A program made the position numbers and the translations under genes. The notes below the pieces were generated by a model that had not been told where the DNA came from, searched no databases, and saw only the letters and a list, made by a program, of their open reading frames with translations. A stretch of DNA of 64,000 nucleotides from Taxillus chinensis (lineage: Eukaryota > Streptophyta > Magnoliopsida > Santalales > Loranthaceae), in NCBI GenBank assembly GCA_023512835.1, contig CM042092.1, positions 46,714,400-46,778,399 on the forward strand, read 5' to 3'. Positions 1 through 11,722 of this stretch are shown here, piece after piece (within the stretch, counting starts at the first letter, position 1; each line of letters starts with the position of its first letter).

Positions 1-614
1 AACTACATCATTGCACATAACATGACTTATGTATTACCATAAGAGTTAAACAAGTCTTCCTTTTATGGTACAGAATGATGACTTTTTTAAGATATTGGTT
101 TACAAAGTTGATCAAAGTATGCTCAAAACTTGACCAAATTTTCTATTCGCAGGCCGGCCTCTGTTGTGGAGTAACCGATCGGTCCCTCTAAGATGCTTGA
201 GATCTTATCAGACTGCTTCAGGTGACTTTGGATCCTGGTCCCTTTGTTTGGCTTTGTATTTTACCCTTAGTGCCCTTTTGGGTTTTCACCAAGTCCGCTC
301 ATTTGTTTTGACTTTCTCTTCTTTGTACCAAAATGAGATTTTGTTGCCATTTATATGAAGGAGGTGATGAGTGTGAGATTTAGACTCACTTGGGTAAGTT
401 GATTTTGATTTAGCATAAATGGTGAACGACCGTTTGGAATTCTTTTGCAAGATGAGAAGGCTTTTTTTTTTGGCCCTTCGGTGCTTTCCTTTTTTGCTTT
501 TACTCAGGGAAAGGCTCCCTAAATGGTAAATAAGGATAGAGAAAAGGTTAAGGAACATGGAGCATTCTTTCAATAAATGGCGATTTCAAATCCACTTTGG
601 TACAAGAACAGAAA
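1..614 (-). other. 3' non-coding region of the Tat/Ogre-type gypsy element
   Basis: Sequence downstream (on the minus strand) of the Tat polyprotein stop at 615-617. No coding frame continues the polyprotein, and I cannot find a convincing polypurine tract or LTR start, so the 3' LTR is inferred to lie beyond the left edge. Short ORFs here have no recognisable domain. Confidence 0.6.
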
Positions 615-1960
615 TTAAACATAAAATTTCTTTACAGCATCACTGTTTACAGGGTTCGGGAGTTCATCTCCATCCATTTTGGTGAGGACGAGTGCACCAC
701 CCGAGAATGCTCTTTTTACAACATACGACCCATCATAGTTTGGAGTCCATTTGCCTCTTTGATCATGCTGTATTGGTAGTATCTTTTTTCAGGACTAGGT
801 CTCCTTCTCGAAATGCCCTCGGTCGCACCTATTTGTTAAAGCTAGCCATCATTCTCTTTTAATAAAGCTGACCTCGGCAAACTATTGTGAATTGCTTCCC
901 GTCAATCAGGTTCAACTGTTTGAAACGGTTCTTAACACATTCGGCTTCATCTAGCTTGGTATCCATAAGCACCTTCAAAGATGGGATTTCTACCTCCACC
1001 AGAAAATGACCTCCATGCCATAAACTAAGGAAAATGGCATTGCCCTAGTTGAAGTCCGGATTGTGGTTCTATAGGCATGTAATGCATATGGGAGTTTATT
1101 GCTCCAATCTTTGTACGTTTTAGTCATTTTCTGGATAATATTCTTGATGTTCTTGTTTGTTGCTTCTACTACTCCGTTCATTTGAGGACGGTACGGTGTT
1201 GAGTTGCGATGTCGGATTTTGAACTGTTCACACAAATTGTCCATCATCCGATTGTTTAGATTGGCAGCATTATCTGTTATAATGTGCTCCGAGAGCCCAT
1301 AGCGGCACACGATGTTGTTGCGGACAAACTTAGTGATTACTAACCGAGTGACTTGGACGTAGGGAGGCCGCTTCGACCCACTTAGTGAAATAGTCGATGG
1401 CTACAAGAATAAATCTATGTCCATTAGAGGCTTTTGGGAATATGGGCCCAATGACGTCCATGCCCCATAATGCAAATGGCCACTGAGATGTAAGCACGTG
1501 TAGCTTAGATGGGGGTGCTTGAATGTGATCCCCATAAATCTGGCATTTAAGACATTTACGCACGTGCTCAATGCAGTCTTTTTCTATAGTAACCCAATAG
1601 TAGCCCATCCTCATGATCTGCTTAGTTAGTGTACGCCCATTTGCATGAGATCCACAATCGCCATTGTGAACCTCATTGGTGACCCGAGCTGTTTCATCTT
1701 TGTCTAAGCACCACAGCAAAATTTGGATATGGTTGCGTCTGTATAGCATTGAACCGTTGAGGAAGTAATTGATGCTTGCTTGCCGGATATTTCTTTTTTC
1801 TGCTTCTGAGGCCCCTACCGGATATGAGTGTTGGGACAGGTACTGTTTGATATCTTGATACCAAGGCTTGTTGTCGGCGTCAACATTGGTTACCATGTTG
1901 TAAATGGGTTCCTTGTTTATATTGATGTCAAAGCATGATGGTATTTCGAAGCATGTGTCC
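615..1960 (-). pseudogene. Tat integrase (HHCC zinc finger, catalytic core, C-terminal module)
   Basis: The minus-strand frame shows an HHCC-like finger (CGSHANGRTL through CLKCQ near 1,560-1,660). The first catalytic Asp is in GMDVIGPIFP near 1,440-1,460. After a frameshift near 1,320 the second Asp is in HIITDNAANL (about 1,260-1,285), and the third acidic residue is in NGVVEATNKN (about 1,150-1,175). Another frame shift leads to a C-terminal module ending GDELPNPVNSDAVKKFYV and a TAA stop at 615-617. Integrase inserts the element cDNA into host DNA. All three acidic residues are visible, but at least two frameshifts disrupt the product. No chromodomain is seen, as expected for Tat. Confidence 0.85.
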
Positions 1961-2259
1961 AATCGAAGGAGGGAGGCTAGAGTTGCTAAAGCATCAGGAA
2001 TTCGATTATGCTCTCTTGACATGTGTTCAAATGTGATTTCATCAAACAGGTTAGCCATTTCACAAATCATTTGTCGGTAAGGAATCAACTTGTGATTTCG
2101 AGTTTCCCATTCCTTTCTGACTTGATAAATGACTAGAGCTGAATCCCCGAACACTTGTAATTTTCTAATTCCTTTACTCAATGCCTCTTGGAGGCCCATT
2201 ACGCAAGCTTCATATTCTGCTATGTTGTTTGTGTAAGGGAATGTCAACTTAGCGGCCAT
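1961..2259 (-). pseudogene. Second (archaeal-type) RNase H of the Tat element
   Basis: The frame reads NIAEYEACVMGLQEALSKGI, then LQVFGDSALVIYQV and, further on, HMSREHNRIPDALATLAS. This is the classic pattern of the extra RNase H in plant Tat elements: Glu in the AEYEA helix, Asp in the FGDS strand, Asp in the PDALA motif. It lies between the regular RNase H/RT region and integrase, which is diagnostic for the lineage. The N-terminal first Asp lies upstream in another frame (about 2,260-2,330), so the domain is broken there. Removal of the RNA strand during reverse transcription is the known role of RNase H; why Tat has two copies is not settled. Confidence 0.8.
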
Positions 2260-2399
2260 TGGAAAATGTATGCCGGATGGGGAAATTTGGACTGCCCCGA
2301 TGCCATGACCATATAAACTTGATGCTCCATCAAACCATAGGGTCCATGTATCTGACTCTTCATTTTCTTGGATGGTGTTGATGAATTAATCTTGGAAAA

Positions 2400-4063
2400 T
2401 CGGAGATTGATGGCTTATACTCTTCCAAGGCTTGATCCGCTAGATAATCAGCTATGGCACTTCCTTTGATGGCCTTTTGAGGCATATAGACAATGTCATA
2501 TTCTGCTAAGAGTAGCTACCATTTGGCAATTCTTCCCGTCATGGATGGCTTTTCCAATAGGTATTTGAGCGGGTCATGTTTAGAGATGAGCCATGTGGTA
2601 TGGTAGAGTGTATCTTGCCTTAATCTTTGTCTTATCCAAGCGAGGGCACAACAAGTCTTTTCCAGAGGGAGTGTACTTTTCCTCACAAGGTGTAAACTTC
2701 TTGCTCGGATAGTAAATGATTTGCTCTTTCTTCCCTGAGGCATCATGCTGTCCCAAGACACAACCCATCGAGGTGTCTCGGACCGTTAAGTCTGAGAATC
2801 GAGAGGTTGACCGGATCTGGGGGGAACCAAAATGGGAGGGTTCATCAAATACTGCTTAATTGTATCAAAGGCCTCCTGACATTCATTGTTCCACACCTCG
2901 GGACTATTCTTGCGCAGCACCTTGAAGACGGGTTCACAAGTCATAGTGAGTTGTGAAATGAATAGAGCGATATAGTTGAGTCTTTCGAGGAATCCTCTAA
3001 CTTCCTTGATAGTTTTTGGCACAGTCATATCTTGGATGACCTGTACTTTATCGTGATCAATCTCGATTCCCTGTTGACTAACGATGAATCCCAATAGCTT
3101 GCCTGAAGTAGCCCCAAAGGTACATTTGGCTGGATTTAACTTCAATTGGTGTTTTCGTAGTCTGTTGAAGAGCTTACGCAACACTTCCACATGGTCCTTG
3201 TCTCCTTTCGACTTGGCGATCATATCATCGACATAGACCTCTACTTCTTTGTGCATCATGTCATGGAATAGTGTTACCATGGCTCTTTGATAATTTGGCC
3301 CGGCATTTTTGAATCCGAAAGGCATGACATTGTTGCAAAAGGTGCCCCATATAGTGATGAATGTAGTCTTTTCCTTGTGTTTAGGATCCATCCGAATTTG
3401 GTTATAGCCAAAGAACCCATCCATGAAGGAAAACATAGTATGTCTTGTAGTGTTGTATACCAAAGTGTCAATGTGAGGTAGTGGGAAGTTATCTTTAGGA
3501 CTAGCCCTATTGAGGTCGCGATAGTCTACACACATACGGACCTTCCTCCCTTTCTTTGGAACTGGTACGATATTGGCCACCCATTCTGGATAGTGGACCA
3601 CACTAAGGAACCCTGCATCTCATTGCTTTTTGACTTCTTCCTTGATCTTTAGTATCATCTCTGGTCTCATCCTCCTTAGCTTTTGCTGGACAGGCTTACA
3701 CTCAGGTCTTAAGGGCAACTGGTGTTGCACTATATCTATATCCAATCCTGGCATATCTTTGTAGGACCAAACAAACACATCAATGTAGGACTTGAGAAGA
3801 TCAAGTAGCTGATCTTTGACATTATTGGGGATTAAAGACCCCGATCTCAATTCTTTTGGCTCAGCGGCTGTTCCGAAGTTTATGAATGTGACTGGGTCTT
3901 CACTAGGGATAGTGGGCTGGTCTTCTTTTTCTAGCAGGAGCTTGATGTCTTCTGGTAGCTCGGGATCTTCTACTGTTCCAGCTTCCTCTATCTCAGACAC
4001 TAACTGTTCCCAGTTTGGATTATGGTCAAGTCTTAAACAACTCGTTTCTTCTTTCCTTACCAT
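2400..4063 (-). pseudogene. Tat reverse transcriptase and RNase H
   Basis: From 4,063 the frame carries the pre-RT region (FVWSYKDMPGLD, KLRRMRPEM). After a stop near 3,618 it continues with WVANIVPVPKKGRKVRMCVD, DLNRASPKDNFPLPHID, MPFGFKNAGPNYQRAM and the catalytic YVDD box in EVYVDDMIAKSK (near 3,210-3,245). The connection and the first RNase H follow (CVLGQHDASGKK, then a degraded tail to about 2,400), broken by frameshifts near 2,780 and 2,580. RT makes cDNA from the element RNA. The two stops and the frameshifts in RNase H mean no full product is possible. Confidence 0.88.
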
Positions 4064-4252
4064 ATCTCTAAATTTATCATACCTATTTGAAAAAATCTGA
4101 CTTACTCAACTATATATGATAATGCACGTGCCATGAAATGCAAGGGGATGCTTTAAAAAAGTTTTATTTTATTCCAAATTTTCAAAATAAAGATTACAAC
4201 AAATTCAAAATTTGAAATTGAAAAACAACAAAGAGAAAATACTGAAAATGCC

Positions 4253-4680
4253 CTAGCAGGCTCCTTGAACTGTGTACATGATAGGGAGGTCCAAGCTTTT
4301 CCAGTTGTCTAGTTGTTGCCCTAGATTTCCTTGGCATACCCGAACTAGCTCCACGTATTCATTATCATCCCCCGTAGCGTCCACTATCTCTTCCCTTCGA
4401 TTTATGAACCCTGCACTCCAGAATGTAGCTACGAGTGGTGGGAAAGTCATCCTTTGTTCTTGGAAGGTTCTTTTCTCTAGTTTAGCTGATCGGCTATCCC
4501 TTCTTTTTGCAGCCTCTAATTGCCTGTTAGCTTTAGTAGGCTTATAGCCTAACCCAAATCTACCAATTGTACTTCGAATGGTAACAGGCTCTTTGATCCC
4601 TTGTCCTTGCAAGCCCAAGCCTTCTCCTGCTTTCTGGCCCAGCTTCAACATGACTGTCGCTACTATCTTGGATGCTTTTG
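4253..4680 (-). pseudogene. G-patch segment of the Tat polyprotein
   Basis: The frame reads MLKLGQKAGEGLGLQGQGI, then EPVTIRSTIGRFGLGYKPTK: a run of spaced glycines with a GLG core and a downstream GLGY, matching a G-patch. G-patch domains bind nucleic acid or activate RNA helicases and are known between protease and RT in some retroelements. The segment lies 3' of the protease and 5' of RT. A basic tail follows (EAAKRRDSRSAKLEKR). The reading frame stays open for about 130 codons. A frameshift near 4,680-4,730 separates it from the protease frame. Confidence 0.7.
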
Positions 4681-4722
4681 TAGTTGTGTCCCAATATCCT
4701 GATCGGTTGTAAGATTTGGAAG

Positions 4723-5412
4723 CTAGGTTGCATTGATAACCTTGAATGAGCGGAAGGAATACTCGGTGATATCTTCACTACTTTCGATGTAAGGGACAGA
4801 GAGAGGTTTGGTCACAAGGATTTCTGCTTCTCCAGACACACATATGAGTTGCCCGTCTACAATGAATTTAACCTTTTGATGGAGGGTTGAGAGAATTGCG
4901 CCTACTGCATGAATCCACAGCCTTCCCAGTAGGCAGCTATAGTAAGGAGCAATATCCATGACTTGGAACTCCACAGTGAAAGTACTTGGACCGATTTGTA
5001 GTGGTACATCTAGGGTTCCTACTACTTCTCGTTTTTCTCCATCGAAAGCCCTGACAATCATGTTAGTGGGGCGGATGTGAGACGGATCCACCGGTAGTTG
5101 CTTTAGAATGGGTGTTGGCATAATATTCAGAGATGACTCATTATCATTTAGTACACGCGAGATAATGTGGTCCTTGCACTTAACAGAGATATGCAAACCT
5201 TTGATATGTCCAACACCTTCTTAAGGGAGCTCTTCTTCACTGAAGCTGAGAAAGTTGCTTGCCATAATGTTATTTGCAATTCCGTCTAAATTTCCTACAG
5301 AGATAGACGGAGGGACATAAGCTTTACTCAAGACCTTCATAAGGGTTTCCCGGTGTGGAGTAGAATCCATGAGTAGAGATAATAGGGAGATGCGAGTTGG
5401 CTGTCGACTCAA
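4723..5412 (-). pseudogene. Tat retroviral-type aspartic protease
   Basis: The frame contains RVLNDNESSLNIMPTPIL, matching the plant Tat/Athila protease active site (normally D-x-G followed by S-A-L-N-xM-P), then YYSCLLGRLWIHAVGAIL and TLHQKVKFIVDG, the conserved flap and C-terminal pattern. The expected Gly after Asp-Asn is Glu here, which would probably kill catalysis. A stop near 5,220 separates the upstream piece (AYVPPSISVGNLDGI) from the core. The enzyme normally matures Gag-Pol. Confidence 0.75.
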
Positions 5413-5602
5413 CTGATCAATGATGTTGTACTCACTCTGCTTGATTAGCTTCGAAATTTAGTTACCTTCTCTTCTGAGATAGAGGTATTTTTGTTAGCTG
5501 ATATCCGTTTTGGAATAATATCTTGCTACACGGATTTACCCTTATCAGTTTTATTGACTTCTTGCGGTGTGTATGAATAACTACTTCTTGTCTTCTTCTC
5601 TT

Positions 5603-7540
5603 CTATAGGGACCCCTGCGATAATGGACTTGCAGTGAAGTGATAATTCCATGGAATTACTTTATCATCCTTGTATGGGAAAGGCGATGGCTCCTGAATAG
5701 TAAGGGTTTTGACCTTTTGCATCAATGAGTCGGCCTTCGACTTCTCCGTGTATTGAATAATTAAGGGTTTCGGTGCCCCCAGGCCTGGGCGCCACTTATG
5801 TTCTATTAGTGGAGGCCATACAAACCTCATGGTGTTCTTCCAATCTGAGATCTCTAGCCTTTTGGAGTCTAGCAGCTTTTGAACCGCTTCTTGGAATTTT
5901 GTACACTCTTCTAAATCATGTCCATAAGCTATCTTATGATAGAGGTAATGCCTCTTCCAGTTGTTGCCCCTATTGGCCTCGGTCACATTTTTGGTAACTA
6001 TGAGTCCATTCTTGTGTAGGGTCGTGAACAGTGACACTTGTCCATCTTGATTGTGGAAGCTTGTCTAGGAGAACTAACTTCCATATTCAGCTATTATATG
6101 GGCAACATTGCCTGAGTGTTCCGGGAAGAGGGCTTTCTAGAACATTGCTGAGTGCCGACCCATTTTAGAGAAGTCCAACTACCCAAAGATCTCTTAAATG
6201 TTGTATCTTCCTTTTTAAGGCGAAACAACCTTCGTGTCGTGTCCAATTCCACCTCCATGGTATGCATGCTGGTATCAGCTTTGTACCAATCAGGATATGG
6301 AGGGCTTAACTTTTTTAGGGGCCTGGACCGATAAGTCCCGCGCCAATAATCCGGTGTATGCCTCCGTGTATATGATAGGAATTGGATCAAATTTCTCCTT
6401 TCTTGTTTTTTGCTTCTGCCCTGGTTGCTTTGAGTGCTCAGACTGGGATTGGTTGGTTGAGTAAAAGTTCCCGCCCTGAGGCTGATATTGTGGGTTCGGG
6501 GTTTCAGCAATGTAGGACACTGTCGAAGATCCTCCATAACACCCAGGTGTGGTTGATTGTTGGGGTTGTTGTGACCCGGTCTTGTTATAGTTAGCCTTGG
6601 GTTGCCATACCTGCCGGGACTCTCCTTCTTTCTTTTGATTGGAGGAAGAGGGCTTTCTAGAAGCTTCATACTTGCTTCCCCCGAGTTTTCCTTCCCTTAT
6701 GCCACCTTCGATTCGTTCTCCTGAGGCGACCAAGTCTGCAAAGCTACTTGAAACATTCCCGATTAGTTTTTTGTAGTAAACCCCTTTCATGGTGCTGATG
6801 AAGAGGGTGGTAAGTTCTCTTTCGGTGAAGCTTTCATTATTTCCTTTTTCAAATGACTGCAGGGCTAGCCGATCTAACGCCTGTTCGGTGACATGCTTAC
6901 ATTAAGCTAAGAATGTCATGGCGAGCTCACTCCATGTTCTGATACGGCTACCTTCAAGTTGGATGTACCATCGCAGTGGACCACCGGTTAGACTCTCCTA
7001 GAAGCAATGCATTAACAGGTTGCCATTGTTTGCATGGGCCACCATCTAGCGGCAATACATGGTCACATGTGTTCTAGGACACTAAGTACCATTGAACTTT
7101 TCAAAATCAGGCATCTTGAATTTGGATGGAAGTACTTATGCCTGGCACCAAACATAAATCATGCGGGTTAGTCCCTCCATATGTTTTTACCCCCTCCATA
7201 GCTTTCAGTCGGGCCTCAATAGATTTCCAATCGGATGGTTGAGCGTGGGATTCCATAGCTTCCATGATATTTGGGGTTGGCGCCCCCATAGCAAGTGGTG
7301 TAGGTGGGACTTGATGTGATGCCCCAGGAACCATGTTTGCTGGAGCGTAGGCTTGTGAAGCATATGGTGCATGTTCTTGCTCTTGATTAATGGCTCCTGT
7401 AGTTGGGCTAGCTTCTCTCTCAGTGATCGGCTTGGCTAGCATGTCCATCATAGTTTTTAATCGAGCCTACACTTGGAGCATCCCGACCCCGATCTCTTCT
7501 TGAGCCTGCTCAAGACCAGAAGTCTGTCCTCGGTATGCTC
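5603..7540 (-). pseudogene. Tat Gag (capsid/nucleocapsid region)
   Basis: The N-terminal part starts near 7,540 and, after a stop, continues MMDMLAKPITEREASPTT, then IEARLKAMEGVKTYGGTNPH. A degraded stretch between 7,100 and 6,800 still shows the capsid pattern (HVTMYCR, SLTGGPLRWYIQL, ESFTERELTTLFISTMKG). Then come YKKLIGNVSSSFADLVASG and a Gln/Pro-rich segment to about 6,290. A finger-like stretch, LYHKIAYGHDLEECTKF (about 5,900-5,960), occupies the position of a zinc-binding motif but lacks a clear CCHC. Several stops and frameshifts are present. Gag forms the virus-like particle. Confidence 0.75.
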
Positions 7541-7817
7541 TGCCATTGTAGGAGATGTCTAATGAATGGAGGACCTTAAGTTGTATGAGTGCCCAATTCA
7601 TCGAAGGCCTTCTAGCGAATCCGCGAATCTCGAAAGTTTATTTTGGTTCTCACTTTTTAAGTATGAGTGCATGATATGCATGAGATGCAAAGACACAAAC
7701 TTTATTAGGTTGGAAACCAAACTTCAAAGGGTATAAACAGTCAAACTGAATTTAAAACAAGTAAAATGACATGAAATCCCTAAAACTATATGTTCTAGGA
7801 CAAGCTTTGATTATCTC

Positions 7818-9343
7818 CTAGCAGCGTCTTCTTCGGAGGTTCCTTAGTCTCTTATTCTCTTGTTCAAGCCTCGTTGATGACCATCCCCCTTGCCAATGAC
7901 TGCTTCCTTGCATGACTCTTCGCATCTTAGTCGCTTCCAACCGCTCCACCATTTTCCGTATGGCTTCCCCTTGTTCTTGTATTGTTTGCTTCAAAACAGC
8001 GTTCTCTTGTAACAATGATATAGTTGTATCTAGGACAACCGCAGGTTCTTTGTTAGAGGCCACCTCTTCACTGCAAGGTCCTCGCCCATGTTGGGGAGAG
8101 GGAACAACTTCTCTTTCCATGCCTTGTATTCGATAAGACAGGAGTAGCGTGTAGGTTGGCCTTGATTCGTCAAGGGGTGGTCCAAGCTTTGTGCATTTCA
8201 AAGATTGCCCGTTTTGCCCCAGGAGCTCCATATTCCCTATCGCAGGGTTCCATTCCATGTAAGATCGGGACGATTTGACGCCATTCAAGTTGTCTTCCCA
8301 CCCGTAATGGTGCGTATGCGATGCTTCCCCAAGGGCCGATTAGTGGGACCCAATTATAGCTGCCCAGCCTATATAACATGCTTGATCTATGCATCCAAGG
8401 GGCCCTCCAAATGATATCCTCATCTCCTAGTGTATGGAACTTGTGCATCCAACCTTCCTTGTCGTTGGGTAGCCGCCACCCACTATCTAGAATATCTAGC
8501 AAGGTCGTAGCGGTAATACGTACACTTCCTTGAAGCATGGAAAGCTGCATGGGAAGTGACTCTTCAACCATGTGCATAGGAGAGGAAGACAACCCCTGAA
8601 TTGTCCTCGCCCTCGACTCGAATGTAGGATAAGGACCTAATGGTTTCAGCTGAGATGGCGGGAACAGGGTCATTTCCCTTTATCAATTGCAGGACAAGTT
8701 CCAGGACTTCCCCGTCAATAAAGTTTGGATTCTGAGGGAAAATGAGCAGACCATAGACAGCAACAGTGAAAAGTATATGAGTCTCCTCTTGAGTTGAATG
8801 TTGCATCATCCTCTTGAAGAACTCCCATGGAACGACTTCACGCTTCTCATCATTTTGAATGATTGGAGGAACTTCTTTAGCTTATATATCTAGGAGACAC
8901 GCCAAAGTACGCCGGCATGATTTTCGAGGATCATAGTTGAAGATTGCCTTCTTTTGACCCACTTCTTGATCAAAAAGCCTTTTGTATTCTTCAATAGTTG
9001 GGGTCAAATCCACGCCATTGAAACAAAAGCACCTTCTCCTTGGATCCCAGAAGTTCACTGCTGCAATGATCATGTTCTCATCTGTTGGTAGTTGAGTTAG
9101 ATGTAACAGATCCCCAAAGTGTTTGATGTATGCGGCTTGACTCCTTGAAGACCACTTCCTCCATATGGATGTGAGTTTTGGAGCATGATTCTTTGGGAGC
9201 TTAATGTGTATGTCTCGGACCTTTTATGGCTCCTCTTGAGAAAAATTTCCCAAGTCCCTTTGGCTTATCCTTGATGCGAGAGTGACCTCTTGAATGTCTT
9301 CTCTGTCCACCTTGTTAGCTAGAAGACGATCAAAGCTTGCCAT
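7818..9343 (-). pseudogene. Tat ORF1: DUF7745-like domain with C-terminal coiled coil
   Basis: The likely start is the ATG at 9,341-9,343 (MASFDRLLANKVDREDIQEV); an in-frame upstream Met adds only a hydrophobic stretch. Then come FNGVDLTPTIEEYKRLFD, FTVAVYGLLIFPQNPNFID, NPVPAISAETIRSLSYIRV in another frame and IIWRAPWMHRSSMLYRLGSY, NWVPLIGPWGSIAYAPLRVG. I recall this order as the plant DUF7745 family. A Gln/Glu/Leu-rich coiled coil (LLQENAVLKQTIQEQGEAIR) follows before the stop at 7,818. In Ogre-like elements such an ORF precedes gag; its function is unknown. Stops near 9,224 and 8,880 and a frameshift near 8,570 break it. Confidence 0.75.
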
Positions 9344-9546
9344 GTTTCCTAAATGAATGTGTGCAATGCTATGATATGCAATGAATGAAAATGAGGGGTA
9401 AGTAGACAATGATGGGTAATATATACAAGGGGTTAGTACATTGACAATATATACAAAGTTCAATCAAGGCAAGTACACAAATGTCATAGCAAGGTTCAAA
9501 CACATGAGGGTCATGCCCTTGATGGGCTTCTAAATCTGCCTATCTT
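9344..9546 (-). other. Tat leader, part adjacent to ORF1
   Basis: Non-coding leader between ORF1 and the left edge of solo LTR F. It ends on the right with the TSD copy ATCTT (9,542-9,546). Confidence 0.6.
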
Positions 9547-9815
9547 TGTAAAAACCCGTACCTGTGTGGTTGAAAGTTATCCCCGAATAGAGTCGAAAAT
9601 ATCTATTCGGCAGTGTGGCCTTAGCGTGGCGTTTTGATGTTAATATAATTAATAAGATTATTATTGTGAGTTACTATTGCGATAACAATTAATGTTATTA
9701 CTATTATTATTAAGGATGTAATTATTGAGGTTAATTATTATAATTATAAATCCTATTATTTTATTATTATTATTATTAATTTTATTGTTTTTATTATTAA
9801 GTTGATGAAACGTGG

Positions 9816-9823
9816 TATAAAAA
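9816..9823 (+). promoter_or_regulatory. TATA box of LTR F
   Basis: GGTATAAAAAGGGG context, followed by a GA-rich leader containing TAGGGTTT and, about 100 bp on, the possible donor CAG|GTATGT at 9,924. This fits the promoter order seen in the other gypsy LTRs here. Confidence 0.65.
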
Positions 9824-10124
9824 GGGGAAGAAGTGTAGGGTTTCTAGGCGCCTACATGGGTGGTTTGGTGAGGGAAGAGGCGATTTGGAGCAGCCATCTC
9901 AGAGATTCGATCCTTCAATCCAGGTATGTGAACTTAAATCTCATGAGTACAAACTATTAGCATTAGAGATAAACTTATAATTAAGTATACGTATATTGAT
10001 TCTATCATGGCAAGCGATTCAGTTTATTTAAGTCTGACGTTTTCTGCATGATCTCCAATGTCGTTCCTGTTCCTTCGTTCTTTTTCTCCTCCGTAGCCGA
10101 TATACATCACAACAATTAAGATCA

Positions 10125-10125
<1 letters not shown>

Positions 10126-10169
<44 letters not shown>
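10126..10169. repeat. (ATT)n microsatellite
   Basis: About 44 bp of uninterrupted TTA/ATT triplets inside LTR F. Confidence 0.95.
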
Positions 10170-10413
10170 GGGTGTTATCGTTGGTATTATATATATATCC
10201 TTCAACCGGATTTCTTCTTACCCGTGCAGCATTGGGGTCAGCTACATGTTCACCTATATATATATATACTTTCACCATTAAGTGACCAGGCCATTCGGCC
10301 TGACCTTTCCCGCAAGATACCGGAGTCCCCGTTCGGCGAGAAGCCGGCGTCCGCTTGCATGGACTTGCTTTTGGCGATGGAGCTAACACTTATATATACA
10401 TATATAAATATAT

Positions 10414-10415
<2 letters not shown>

Positions 10416-10449
<34 letters not shown>
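10416..10449. repeat. (TA)n microsatellite
   Basis: About 34 bp of alternating TA inside LTR F; shorter TA runs flank it. Confidence 0.95.
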
Positions 10450-10452
<3 letters not shown>

Positions 10453-11722
10453 CGTTGGTATAAACCATTAGTGCACGCTGGGTCGGCACCTGACATCCCA
10501 CGGCTTCTCGACCTGCACGCTTCTCATCCCTGCATGATGCTACTATCTATCATTATTATTACGATCATTATTATTATAATTAGTATGATACCAGGCCAGT
10601 TGACCTGGGCTTCTTTGATGCCAGGCTAACGCATGACGGTCCGACCGGGCAACGGCAGGGCAAGGCCTTATCGTACGTTCATTCCTGGCAACGTTTATCG
10701 GGCCGGTCTTGTTTCTCTTGACCTCATGGGTTCGGGTTAGATTTGGGCTTAACATTGGTAGTTTGTAAATTTGAGTACTATTTGGGCTTGAGTTGATTAG
10801 TTTAATTAAATAGATATTGTCTGATTCATTTCTATCGGTTTGGCAAATTTAATTTTTTTTGTGTGGTATGTTGTTGTTGGTTTCGAGATTTAAATACAGT
10901 ATATGTTATAATACCGGTGATTGGAATTATTATCTATTGGTTATACGTATGTATTCATTGGTGGATTCAGTTGGGTTAACCGAGGGTCCCACCTAGGGCT
11001 GGCAAGAGGCCGCAGGGTCCCCTATGTGGCTGGTAACCCAGGTCCCATATGTGGCAGGTTGTCGTTAAGGACACCACAAGTCCCACATATGGCTGTCTAG
11101 TAATGAATTGGATACCTTGGGGGTTGGTCACGGAAACTTCTATGGATGGATGGAGGGTCGGTGTGAACATTTAATGATTGAAAAGTGATGTGATGTTTTA
11201 TTTTGTGGTTTAATGTGATTTGTCTGTGAATAAATATGACACGGCACTTGCACAAGCATACACCGTTCATGTAGACTCAGGATCTCATGCTATAGGATAG
11301 TGGAGATGGGGATCACCTATTGGGCATTCGTGCTCACCCTACTTTATTTCTATTTCCTACAGGTTGTAGGGAGTAGCAGGTGGAGCGATAGCGGAGCAGA
11401 CCGGGACATCCTTAGTGTAGGATATTCTATGGACCTTGTTTATTATTTTATTATTTTATTTTCCGGACTTGGGTCCGTGACGAGTTGTACAAACCTAATT
11501 AGTTACTTTGTTATGTTTTCTTATGGGTGTTGATTGGTTTTAGTAATGTTATACATGTTCGCTTGCTTGAATATTTTGTTGGACCATTGGTTATTACAAT
11601 TCCACCCTTGTTGTAGAGTTGTACAAGATTGGGTTGGCCACAAATTCCCTCGACCCCTCGGGTGTGGGCGTGGGGACGTCGCATTCCTGGTTTTGTTGTT
11701 TTCGGGACTCGGGGGCGTGACA

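Larger units (their letters stand above)
9924..11362 (+). other. Putative LTR F 5'-UTR intron
   Basis: Donor CCAG|GTATGTG at 9,924, acceptor TTTCCTACAG at 11,353-11,362, and a branch-like GCTCACCC at 11,332-11,339, 25 nt before the AG. The interval holds a triplet microsatellite, an AT microsatellite and a short array of ATATGTGGC-type repeats (about 10,985-11,095). Splicing is inferred only; the support is that the same layout recurs in the other gypsy LTRs. Confidence 0.5.
9547..11722 (+). mobile_element. Solo LTR F (Ty3/gypsy, plus orientation) with 5-bp TSD
   Basis: It begins TGTAAAAACCCGTACC and ends GGGGGCGTGACA, the same type of termini as the Tekay-like LTRs elsewhere in the window. 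It is flanked by a perfect direct repeat ATCTT (9,542-9,546 and 11,723-11,727). No internal coding region or primer-binding site is present, so it is a solo LTR left by LTR-LTR recombination. It contains a TATA box (9,816), a possible splice donor (9,924) and acceptor (11,361-11,362), AT-rich triplet DNA and microsatellites. It inserted into the Tat leader. Confidence 0.9.

Noticed and set aside
10165..10501. ORFs across the TA microsatellite in LTR F
   Set aside because: Tyr/Ile-rich translation of alternating TA; not coding.
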